Shown here: in pieces, positions 56,733 to 64,000 of the stretch | How positions within the stretch are numbered: position 1 is the first letter of the stretch | Layout: every line of letters starts with the position of its first letter | From: Paenibacillus sp. FSL H8-0079 | Lineage (GTDB): Bacteria > Bacillota > Bacilli > Paenibacillales > Paenibacillaceae | NCBI RefSeq assembly: GCF_037991315.1 | Contig: NZ_CP150300.1 | Location: 3,782,001 to 3,846,000, forward strand | Length of the DNA: 64,000 nucleotides | Direction: 5' to 3' | Notes under the pieces: generated by a model | Databases searched by the model: none | The model's input: only the letters and a program-made list of their open reading frames with translations | Told to the model about the DNA's origin: nothing | Program-made: the position numbers and the translations under genes

Positions 56733-56778
56733 CTCATCATACAAGTACGAACGAAGTCAGGATATTTTTATACAATAT

Positions 56779-57267
56779 TTACCGTTTACGTTCATAAAAT
56801 TCGAATGTATACGCGTGAACATTTTTCTCATCCTGCTCGCCTTCAATCTGTTCAATCAGTTCCCATTCCGACCAGTCCACTTCAGGGAAAAAGGTATCTC
56901 CCTCAAAATTCTCATGAATTTTGGTCACCACAAGACGGTCTGCAAGTGGCAAGAACTCACGATACACTTGGGAACCCCCAATTACGCACAGTTCCTCACC
57001 TTTGGTTACGCTCAAACCCTCTTCAATCGTATGCACAATCTCAGCTTGTTGCACTTTGTAGTTCAAATCTCTTGTCACTACAATATTACGGCGCTGAGGA
57101 AGCGGCTTACCACCAAAAGATTCCCATGTGTTACGTCCCATGATAATCGTTTTGTTCAGCGTACGTTGTTTAAAAAAGGCCATATCCTTGGGTAGACGCC
57201 ATGGAATCGAATTGTTTAATCCGATCACACCGTTCTCCCCCATTGCCCACACAAGTTCAATACTCAA
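56779..57267 (-). CDS. dfrA: Dihydrofolate reductase
   Basis: 162 residues. GVIGLNNSIPWRLPKDM, GRNTWESFGGKPLPQRRNIVVTR (in part) and CVIGGSQVYREFLPLADRLVVT are standard DHFR motifs. It regenerates tetrahydrofolate used by ThyA. TTG 57267 is the only plausible start, with GGAG ten bases before. It follows thyA by 50 bases in the same direction. Confidence 0.92.
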   Translation of the reverse strand: MSIELVWAMGENGVIGLNNSIPWRLPKDMAFFKQRTLNKTIIMGRNTWESFGGKPLPQRRNIVVTRDLNYKVQQAEIVHTIEEGLSVTKGEELCVIGGSQVYREFLPLADRLVVTKIHENFEGDTFFPEVDWSEWELIEQIEGEQDEKNVHAYTFEFYERKR

Positions 57268-57317
57268 GGGTAATACACTCCTTCAATCCAAGTCTCTTGT
57301 CGAGATTGAACACATAA

Positions 57318-58112
57318 TTAGACTGCAATTGGAGCTTTAATGCCTGGATGATGCTGATAGTTCTCAAATTCGAAGTCTTCAAACTTATAATCGAAAATAG
57401 AATCTGGTTTACGCTTGATTACCAGCTTAGGTAAAGCATAGGGTTCACGCTCCAGCTGTGTTTTAACCTGGTCCACATGGTTAGAGTAGATGTGAACATC
57501 CCCTCCAGACCAGATGAAATCACCCACTTCAAGATCACATTGCTGCGCAATCATATGAGTCAAGAGCGCATAACTAGCGATGTTAAACGGCAACCCGAGG
57601 AACGTATCCACGGAACGCATCGTTAGCATACACGATAACTTACCCTCTGCAACGTAAAACTGAAACGCGAAATGACAAGGCGGAAGCTTCATATGATTAA
57701 TCTCCGCCACATTCCATGCGCTAACAAGATGGCGGCGTGAATCCGGATTGTTTTTGATCGAATCAATTACTGCGGATATCTGATCAATTTTCTCTCCGTT
57801 CGGTGCTTCCCATGTGCGCCACTGCGAGCCGTATACTGGTCCGAGATCCCCATTTTCATCAGCCCAGTCGTCCCAGATCTTCACACCGTTTTCTTTCAAA
57901 TAAGATATATTGGTATCGCCACTCAAAAACCATAACAGTTCATGAATAACCGATTTGAGATGAATTCGTTTGGTTGTTACTAACGGAAATCCTTCGGAGA
58001 GATCATAACGGAGCTGTCTGCCGAATACGGATTGTGTTCCTGTTCCGGTACGGTCTCCTTTATGCACGCCGTTGTTCAGAATATCCTGTAATAAATCAAG
58101 ATAGTTTTTCAT
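57318..58112 (-). CDS. thyA: Thymidylate synthase
   Basis: 264 residues, the E. coli-type length. The catalytic Cys lies in [13 protein letters not shown], and [25 protein letters not shown] (in part) and [12 protein letters not shown] are diagnostic. It methylates dUMP to dTMP using methylene-tetrahydrofolate; dfrA follows. Element B2 lies 52 bases upstream of the start, in the promoter region. Confidence 0.93.
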   Translation of the reverse strand: MKNYLDLLQDILNNGVHKGDRTGTGTQSVFGRQLRYDLSEGFPLVTTKRIHLKSVIHELLWFLSGDTNISYLKENGVKIWDDWADENGDLGPVYGSQWRTWEAPNGEKIDQISAVIDSIKNNPDSRRHLVSAWNVAEINHMKLPPCHFAFQFYVAEGKLSCMLTMRSVDTFLGLPFNIASYALLTHMIAQQCDLEVGDFIWSGGDVHIYSNHVDQVKTQLEREPYALPKLVIKRKPDSIFDYKFEDFEFENYQHHPGIKAPIAV

Positions 58113-58163
58113 GTTGATATCCCCTCACTGTTATACTACTCCAGAATAGAATTGGCTCGTATA

Positions 58164-58388
58164 TCAATTGAACTAAAACCATGTACACTTGCCCACTCCG
58201 ATGACCGAACAACCTTCCGATCGCTGTTATCCCCTGATTTTTTCGATTCCCTTTTTCAAAGGGAAAAATCCGGTGATAAAGGCGAAGCGTATGCTTCCGA
58301 TGCAGCTTTCCTTCAGAAAGCTTTTAGCTCCGCTTCTTCAGGTTCTTTCTGTCCTCTACGTTCTCGTGTAAAAGATTAGTTTAACTTC
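58164..58388. mobile_element. MITE-like element B, copy 2
   Basis: A direct-orientation copy of the 23178 element. Its ends are TCAATTGAACTAA and TTAGTTTAACTTC, more diverged than in copy 1, while the interior (CGATCGCTGTTATCCCC, ATGCTTCCGATGCAGCTTTC) is well kept. No ORF. Confidence 0.7.
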
Positions 58389-58557
58389 AATACTAATTGC
58401 ATAGACCATGATTAGCTTGGAAGCCACATCATGACTGATCATTACAACAGTGTACCACAATTGAGTTGTTGGATAAAATCAATTCAATGAAACTTTTAAG
58501 CATGTAACTTTTCATCATATCATACACACTAGTATCTTTATTTCTCGGCTTTTGCTC
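58389..58557. other. Gap between element B2 and the pdh terminator
   Basis: Nothing recognisable; AT-rich, no ORF or repeat seen. Confidence 0.5.
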
Positions 58558-58602
58558 AGAAAAAGAGACGAATAACGCGTTAACGTCATTCGTCTCTTCT
58601 GA
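58558..58602 (-). terminator. Intrinsic terminator of the pdh operon
   Basis: AGAGACGAATGACG pairs with the mirror sequence ending ATTCGTCTCT, then TTTTTCT on the minus strand. Confidence 0.9.
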
Positions 58603-58642
58603 TATACGTATAATACCGGACGGATCCGAAGCTTAGATGATC

Positions 58643-60058
58643 TTAACGGGAGATGATGTGGATCGGGTGACCCATTACCAATTCCGCAGCTTCCATCACG
58701 ATTTCGCCCAATGTTGGGTGAGCGTGAATTGTAAGAGCCAGATCTTCCAAAGTAGCGCCCATCTCGATTGCCAAACCAAGCTCAGCAATCAAGTTAGAAG
58801 CTTCCAGACCTACGATTTGGCAACCCAATACGAGGCCGCTTTCTTCGTCAGCTACGATTTTCACGAAGCCTTCAGCATGGTTCAAAGATACAGCACGGCC
58901 GTTACCCGCATAAGGGAATTTGCCTGCTTTTACTTTGTGACCTTTTTCTTTAGCTTCTTTTTCAGTGTAACCTACGCTGGAACACTCTGGATCTGTGAAG
59001 ACAACAGCTGGCATACATTTGTAGTCAACTACAGATGGTTGTCCTGCGATTGCTTCAGCAGCCACTTTACCTTCATAAGAAGCTTTGTGTGCCAAAGCCA
59101 GACCAGATACGATATCACCAATTGCGAAGATTTGCGGGATGCTAGTACGGCCTTGGTGGTCAACTTTAACGAAACCACGCTCGTCAACGTCTACGCCAAT
59201 CAGGTCCAGACCAAGCTCACCATCTGTATTTGGACGACGGCCAACAGTAACGAGCAGATAATCTGCAGTTACTTCTTTGGATTCACCATTTACAGAGTAT
59301 TTAACAGTTACATCTTTATCCGTTTGCTCAGCACTTTCAGCTTTTGCACCCGTTACGATTTCGATGCCTGTTTTCTTCATGTTTTTAGCCACGAGGCTAG
59401 TCATGTCTTTATCGAAACCTGGCAGTACTGTATCCAAACCTTCGATGATTGTTACTTTTGCACCGAATTTGGAGTACATTTGGCCAAGCTCAGCACCAAT
59501 ATATCCGCCACCGATAACGATCATGCTTTTTGGTACTTCAGGCAAGTTCAAAGCTTCTGTCGAAGACAGAATGCGTCCGCCAAACGGGAAAGGTTTCAGT
59601 TCGATTGGACGGGAACCTGTTGCAATGATTGCATTTTTGAAACGGTAACGCGGAGATTCGTGATCGTTGAATACACGCGCTTCGTTTTCGTTGATGAACA
59701 TGCACTCACCGTTGAAAACTTCTACTTTGTTGCCTTTGAGCAAACCAGCTACACCGCCAGTCATTTTCTTAACAACGCCGTTTTTGAATTCTTGAGTTTT
59801 GCTGAAGTCCACTTTTACGTTCTCAGCAGAGATACCAAAAGCTTCACCGTGAAGTGCAGACTCATATTGGTGTGCAGCCGAGATCAGGGCTTTGGATGGA
59901 ATACATCCGCGGTTCAAACAAACGCCGCCCAGTTCGGATTTGTCTACGATCAATACGCTTTGGCCCAATTGAGCAGCACGGATGGCAGCTACATAGCCAC
60001 CAGGTCCTGCACCAATTACTAATGTGTCGATATCGAGAGAAGCGTCGCCTACTACCAT
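58643..60058 (-). CDS. pdhD: Dihydrolipoyl dehydrogenase (E3)
   Basis: 471 residues. FAD motif [19 protein letters not shown], redox Cys pair [18 protein letters not shown] motif [14 protein letters not shown] and the C-terminal His in IHAHPTLGE. It reoxidises the dihydrolipoamide of E2. Last gene of pdhABCD, three bases after pdhC; GGAGG precedes ATG. Confidence 0.95.
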   Translation of the reverse strand: MVVGDASLDIDTLVIGAGPGGYVAAIRAAQLGQSVLIVDKSELGGVCLNRGCIPSKALISAAHQYESALHGEAFGISAENVKVDFSKTQEFKNGVVKKMTGGVAGLLKGNKVEVFNGECMFINENEARVFNDHESPRYRFKNAIIATGSRPIELKPFPFGGRILSSTEALNLPEVPKSMIVIGGGYIGAELGQMYSKFGAKVTIIEGLDTVLPGFDKDMTSLVAKNMKKTGIEIVTGAKAESAEQTDKDVTVKYSVNGESKEVTADYLLVTVGRRPNTDGELGLDLIGVDVDERGFVKVDHQGRTSIPQIFAIGDIVSGLALAHKASYEGKVAAEAIAGQPSVVDYKCMPAVVFTDPECSSVGYTEKEAKEKGHKVKAGKFPYAGNGRAVSLNHAEGFVKIVADEESGLVLGCQIVGLEASNLIAELGLAIEMGATLEDLALTIHAHPTLGEIVMEAAELVMGHPIHIISR

Positions 60059-60061
60059 ATC

Positions 60062-61384
60062 TTACACCTCCATAACAAGCAGCTCAGGGTTAGCGAGCAG
60101 CTGTTTAATGTAATTCATAAAGTTTTGTGCTGTTGCGCCATCGATGATACGGTGGTCAAAGCTCAGGGAAAGAGCCATTACAGGTGCTGCAACTACTTCG
60201 CCGTTTTTGATCACAGCTTTTTCGCTGATGCGTCCTGTTCCGAGAATAGCAACTTCAGGGAAGTTGATGATTGGAGTGAAGAACATACCGCCAGCAGAAC
60301 CGATGTTACTGATGGAGATTGTGCTTCCTCTCATTTCGTTTGCGCTCAATTTGCCGTCGCGGCCACGAGCTGCCAGATCACGGATAGAATCAGCGATCAT
60401 CCAGATGGATTTACGATCAGCATCTTTGATAACAGGAACGATCAAGCCGTTGTCTGTATCTGTAGCGATACCGATGTTGTAGTATTTTTTGTAAACAATT
60501 TCGTTAGCTTCTTCATCAATCATAGCGTTCAGAGCCGGGAATTGGCGGGAAGCCGCAACCAGCGCTTTAACGATGAATGGAAGATAAGTAACTTTTGTTC
60601 CTTTTTTCTCTGCGATTGGTTTCATACGAGTACGGAAAGCAACCAACTCCGTTACGTCAACTTCGTCCATGATTGTAACGTGAGGTGCTGTGTAAGCCGA
60701 TTTAACCATTGCATTAGAGATCGCTTTACGGATACCTTTGAATGGTACGCGCTCTTCTTCAACGTGTTGATCAGCTGCAACAGCTGCTGGTGCTGCAGAT
60801 TTTTTCTCTTCTTGAGCCGGAGCTTCGGAAGATGCTGCTGCGGAAGAACCGCCACCGTTTTTGAAGGATTCAACATCTTCTTTGGTTACTTTACCGTTGT
60901 TGCCAGTGCCGTTAACCTGAGCGATGTCTACACCTTGTTCGCGAGCAAACTTGCGCACGCTTGGTGTTGCCAGAACGTCTTTGGCAGGTACTGCCGGAAC
61001 GCTGTTGTTGCCGCCTTCTTTAGCTGCATCCGGGCTGGAAGCTGCTGCGGAAGAACCACTTGTGTCAGCTCCGCCTTGAGCTGCATCTTTCTCTTGCTCG
61101 CCTTGATCGCCAGCAGGAGCGTCGTCTTGCTCAGGAAGTTCGCCTTCTGCATCGATGATAGCTACAACTTCACCAACGTGGCAGATTTGACCGTCTTTAG
61201 CGAATACTTCTGTAACTGTTCCGTTAACCGGACAAGGTACTTCAACAACCGCTTTGTCGTTCTGTACTTCCATGATGATATCGTCGTCAGTTACTTTGTC
61301 ACCGACTTTGATATGCATCTTGATGATTTCGCCTTCGTGTAGGCCTTCGCCCAATTCAGGGAATTTATATTCAAATTTAGCCAA
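60062..61384 (-). CDS. pdhC: Pyruvate dehydrogenase E2, dihydrolipoamide acetyltransferase
   Basis: About 440 residues from TTG 61384 behind AAGGAGG. One lipoyl domain with lipoyl-Lys K44 in QNDKAVVEV, an Ala/Ser/Gly-rich hinge, a peripheral-subunit-binding domain ([19 protein letters not shown]), a second hinge and the catalytic domain ending with [13 protein letters not shown]. It forms the core of the complex and moves acetyl groups to CoA. Confidence 0.95.
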   Translation of the reverse strand: MAKFEYKFPELGEGLHEGEIIKMHIKVGDKVTDDDIIMEVQNDKAVVEVPCPVNGTVTEVFAKDGQICHVGEVVAIIDAEGELPEQDDAPAGDQGEQEKDAAQGGADTSGSSAAASSPDAAKEGGNNSVPAVPAKDVLATPSVRKFAREQGVDIAQVNGTGNNGKVTKEDVESFKNGGGSSAAASSEAPAQEEKKSAAPAAVAADQHVEEERVPFKGIRKAISNAMVKSAYTAPHVTIMDEVDVTELVAFRTRMKPIAEKKGTKVTYLPFIVKALVAASRQFPALNAMIDEEANEIVYKKYYNIGIATDTDNGLIVPVIKDADRKSIWMIADSIRDLAARGRDGKLSANEMRGSTISISNIGSAGGMFFTPIINFPEVAILGTGRISEKAVIKNGEVVAAPVMALSLSFDHRIIDGATAQNFMNYIKQLLANPELLVMEV

Positions 61385-61560
61385 CTGAAAAACCTCCTTG
61401 ATTATGTGCTCAATCCTGAAAACAACCCTTAACTCCAAGAAACAACTGTTACTGCTAATGCAAATAACTGTTACTCAAGGGGCTAATGGCTGTTTACAGT
61501 GCAGCTTGCGCCGCGGTGTGAATCACCATACTGCGCCTTGCGGCATGTCAGATGATTAAA

Positions 61561-62538
61561 TTAGAAATTTACGACTTTGTTAACCGCAGCAACGATACGC
61601 GCTGGGTTAGGCAGCCAAGAATCTTCGATTTGTGCAAAAGGATATACAGTATCCGGACCAGCTACACGCAGAACCGGTGCTTCCAAGTGCAGGATTGCTT
61701 TTTCATTGATTTGGGCAATGACTTCAGCTGCAACACCTGCGCTCTTTTGAGCTTCCTGTACAACAATTGCACGGTTTGTTTTCTTAATAGAAGCAACGAT
61801 GGTATCGATGTCGATCGGGCTAACCGTACGAAGGTCGATAACTTCAACTTTGATTCCTTGTTTTTCGAGTTCATCTGCTGCTTTCACAGAAGTGTGAACC
61901 ATCATACCGTAAGTAATGATCGTTACATCAGAACCTTCACGAACAACGTTCGCTTTGCCCAACTCAACAACGTAATCTTCTTCAGGCACTTCTGCACGGA
62001 AAGCATGGTACAAGTTCAAGTGCTCCATGAAGAATACAGGATCGTTATCGCGAATAGAAGCGATCATCAGACCTTTTGCATCGTAAGGGTTAGAAGGAAC
62101 AACTACTTTGATACCTGGTGTTTGCGTAAGCAGACCTTCCAGGGAATCTGTATGCAATTCTGCCGCTTTTACACCGCCACCGAATGGTGTACGGAATACG
62201 ATTGGAGAATTGTATTTTCCACCGGAGCGGAAACGCATACGAGCAGCTTGTACTACCATTTGGTCAAGGGCTTCGAAGATAAAACCAACGAATTGGATCT
62301 CAGCAACCGGACGGAAGCCTTGTACACCCAAACCTACAGCCAGACCACCAATAGCGGACTCAGCCAATGGTGTATCAAATACACGCTCTTCGCCAAACTC
62401 TTTTTGCAGACCTTCCGTTACACGGAAAACGCCGCCTACATTACCTACGTCTTCACCGAAAAGCAGAACGTTAGGATCACGTTTCAACTCCACGCGAAGC
62501 GCATCACGGATTGCTTCTTTCATGTTCATTTGTGCCAT
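61561..62538 (-). CDS. pdhB: Pyruvate dehydrogenase E1 beta subunit
   Basis: 325 residues. The start ATG 62538 ([14 protein letters not shown]) is preferred by spacing to AAGGAGG and by likeness to family N-termini. [13 protein letters not shown] and [18 protein letters not shown] are hallmark motifs of the TPP-binding partner subunit. It works with PdhA in pyruvate decarboxylation. Confidence 0.95.
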   Translation of the reverse strand: MAQMNMKEAIRDALRVELKRDPNVLLFGEDVGNVGGVFRVTEGLQKEFGEERVFDTPLAESAIGGLAVGLGVQGFRPVAEIQFVGFIFEALDQMVVQAARMRFRSGGKYNSPIVFRTPFGGGVKAAELHTDSLEGLLTQTPGIKVVVPSNPYDAKGLMIASIRDNDPVFFMEHLNLYHAFRAEVPEEDYVVELGKANVVREGSDVTIITYGMMVHTSVKAADELEKQGIKVEVIDLRTVSPIDIDTIVASIKKTNRAIVVQEAQKSAGVAAEVIAQINEKAILHLEAPVLRVAGPDTVYPFAQIEDSWLPNPARIVAAVNKVVNF

Positions 62539-62639
62539 TTGCTTCATTTCCTCCTTAAACATTGACAGTTCACATTTGAATTCGTACATGTATACCGGGA
62601 CATTAAAGTCGCGGATGTTTATGCTTTATCGGAAAAAAC

Positions 62640-63707
62640 TTATTGGAAATCAGCTTTTTGCTCTTCCAAGTGCTTAGGCGTTTGTTCGAACATGCTGTCG
62701 ATCAAGCCTGAAATCGTCATTTTCTCGGTTTTTTCCGCTTTTTTGATCTCTTCATTTACTTTAGCTTTTGCTTCTTCTTTCACACGTGCTGTATCTTCTT
62801 CAGTCCACAGACCTTTTTTCTCCAGATATTTAGCGAAACGTGCGATAGGATCTTTAGCAGACCATTCTGCCTCTTCTTCTTTTGTACGATACTTGGAAGC
62901 ATCATCCGAAAGGGAGTGAGGACGGAAACGGTATGTTACTGCTTCGATCAATGTTGCGCCTTCTCCGTTACGTCCACGCTCAGCAGCTTCCTGAACAGCT
63001 TTGATAACAGCGAAGATGTCCATACCGTCAACTTTGACACCTTTGATGCCTGCTGCTACCGCTTTGTGAGCGATGGACAGAGCTGCTGTTTGTTTAGCAA
63101 AAGGAGTTGTGATGGCATAACCATTGTTTTGTACGAAGAAGATAACAGGCAATTTGTATACACCAGCATAGTTCAGACCTTCATAGAAGTCACCTTCAGA
63201 AGAACCGCCATCACCTGTGTATGTGATAACAACTTGTTTTTGTTTCTTCAATTTGTAACCCATTGCGATACCCATTGCGTGCAGGATTTGTGCACCAATG
63301 ATGATTTGTGGCATCAATACATTAACGCCATCTGGAATTTGTCCACCATGTTGGTGTCCACGGGAGTACAAGAATGCTTGATAAAGAGGAAGTCCATGCC
63401 ATACGAGTTGCGGAATGTCACGATAGCCAGGACATACAAAGTCTTCTTTTTCAATTGCAAATTCACTACCAACCATTGTAGCTTCTTGACCAGATACTGG
63501 AGCATAGAAACCAAGACGACCTTGACGGCCCAGGTTTACTGCACGGTCATCCCAAGTACGGGTAAATACCATGCGGTACATAATTTCTTTTAATTGATCA
63601 TCGGAAAGTGTAGGCATCATGTCTTTGTTAACAATTTCGCCGTCAGGAGACAGCACGGACAGAGCTTCTACATCCTCTGTATACACTTCATAAGGAACCT
63701 TGCTCAT
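62640..63707 (-). CDS. pdhA: Pyruvate dehydrogenase E1 alpha subunit
   Basis: 355 residues from ATG 63707, preceded by GAGGTG. The TPP/Mg motif GDGGSSEGDFYEGLNYAG and NNGYAI are complete, and YRFRPHSLSDDAS is the usual phosphorylation-loop region. First gene of the pdhABCD operon. A strong sigma-A promoter lies 56 bases upstream. Confidence 0.95.
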   Translation of the reverse strand: MSKVPYEVYTEDVEALSVLSPDGEIVNKDMMPTLSDDQLKEIMYRMVFTRTWDDRAVNLGRQGRLGFYAPVSGQEATMVGSEFAIEKEDFVCPGYRDIPQLVWHGLPLYQAFLYSRGHQHGGQIPDGVNVLMPQIIIGAQILHAMGIAMGYKLKKQKQVVITYTGDGGSSEGDFYEGLNYAGVYKLPVIFFVQNNGYAITTPFAKQTAALSIAHKAVAAGIKGVKVDGMDIFAVIKAVQEAAERGRNGEGATLIEAVTYRFRPHSLSDDASKYRTKEEEAEWSAKDPIARFAKYLEKKGLWTEEDTARVKEEAKAKVNEEIKKAEKTEKMTISGLIDSMFEQTPKHLEEQKADFQ

Positions 63708-63762
63708 TTTTTTCTTCACCTCAACAAAAAATTTGAATATCAAGTTCCGCTGTTATAATATT

Positions 63763-63792
63763 ATTATACACCTGTTTCACTCCATACGTCAA
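63763..63792 (-). promoter_or_regulatory. Sigma-A promoter of the pdh operon
   Basis: TTGACG (63787-63792) and TATAAT (63763-63768) on the minus strand, 18 bases apart. Confidence 0.75.
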
Positions 63793-63963
63793 AGAAATCC
63801 GTAATTTTTTTATGTTTCCTGCCGGATTGTATGTATAACAGGGGTTTAATATTGGTATAACAGCATAATACATGATTGCGTGTTTGACCTAACCCCGCAC
63901 AAGGGTAATCTTACCGTATTGCGCGGTCGAATGCAAAAAATTAACCGAGAAAGGTGACGTTTT

Positions 63964-64000
63964 ATGACGGATTCCCGCTATTTGAAACGCACGATTGTGA
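63964..64000 (+). CDS. Start of an unidentified gene, cut by the window edge
   Basis: ATG 63964 follows GAAAGGTGA at good spacing and opens MTDSRYLKRTIV before the edge. Too short to identify. It is divergent from pdhA. Confidence 0.5.
   Translation, partial: MTDSRYLKRTIV

Larger units (their letters stand above)
56163..56778. other. Intergenic region between gltD and dfrA
   Basis: No convincing gene. It holds the gltD upstream region, a 21-bp perfect palindrome (56602) and the dfrA terminator (56690). Confidence 0.6.

Noticed and set aside
58637..61342. Long plus-strand frames opposite pdhD and pdhC (461 and 405 codons)
   Set aside because: They are exact antisense shadows of highly expressed genes with strong codon bias. 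They lack ribosome sites, and their translations are rich in Cys, Phe, Ser and Tyr without any domain.
61552..63593. Plus-strand frames opposite pdhB and pdhA (337 and 225 codons)
   Set aside because: Same cause as above; biased codon use in pdhA and pdhB keeps the complementary frame open.
1..64000. CRISPR arrays, tRNA/rRNA genes, prophage or complete insertion sequences
   Set aside because: No regularly spaced repeats, no tRNA cloverleaf or rRNA sequence, no phage structural genes and no transposase were seen on reading both strands. The two tyrosine recombinases stand without phage neighbours.

Overview
The window reads as chromosomal DNA of a low-to-mid GC Gram-positive of the order Bacillales, most likely Paenibacillus. 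This is an inference from protein resemblance and from the style of the sequence: strong GGAGG-type ribosome binding sites, many TTG and GTG starts, an XerS-type recombinase, B. subtilis-like Fur with a PerR operator, ycgF/ycgG-like genes, and a pdhABCD operon. No rRNA, tRNA, CRISPR array or prophage was found.

Layout. 0-9 kb: a truncated serine hydrolase, a methyltransferase gene broken by an in-frame amber codon, a Cys-rich small protein, an Asp-box lipoprotein, ldh, a divergent GntR regulator/HPP membrane protein pair, an XerC-like integrase and an orphan 359-residue protein. 9-22 kb: amino-acid and small-molecule metabolism, with two APC permeases, an amidohydrolase, a CGNR regulator, a DinB-like protein, an FMN riboswitch driving an EamA transporter, an amidase with a DUF1989 protein, a ycgF/ycgG pair and an aldo/keto reductase. 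22-31 kb: SDR, GNAT, xerS, moeA-mobB, a small HNH protein and a PspA/DUF350/DUF4178/DUF4247 envelope-stress-type cluster. 31-36 kb: a polysaccharide deacetylase, a LysM-3D wall protein under a c-di-AMP riboswitch, a polar amino-acid ABC transporter with fused binding protein and permease, and an M20 peptidase. 36.8-43.6 kb: glycogen/maltodextrin genes (GH13, glgA, glgB, divergent glgC). 43.7-48 kb: a tightly coupled operon of ABC ATPase, VCBS-like lipoprotein, response regulator and sensor kinase. 48-58 kb: MFS, ArsR-like, HAD, topB, fur, gltD, dfrA, thyA. 58.6-63.7 kb: the pdhABCD operon behind a strong sigma-A promoter, then the first codons of one more gene.

Regulation visible in the DNA: FMN riboswitch with intrinsic terminator (13.8-14.0 kb), c-di-AMP (ydaO-type) riboswitch (32.5-32.7 kb), an exact PerR box before fur (54.48 kb), a palindrome pair at the GntR/HPP promoters, a repeated heptamer at the CGNR regulator, and many intrinsic terminators.

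Repeats: two inverted copies of a ~180-bp element (36.6 and 49.4 kb), two direct copies of a ~225-bp element with terminal inverted repeats (23.2 and 58.2 kb), a third element-like block at 22.15 kb, and three dif-like palindromes at 6.7, 20.65 and 25.34 kb. Two of these palindromes lie beside the 3' ends of the two tyrosine recombinase genes. I see no wholly new multi-gene system proven by sequence alone. The best candidates for a second look are the ABC/VCBS/two-component operon, the dif-like sites, the MITE-like families and the riboswitch-controlled EamA transporter.
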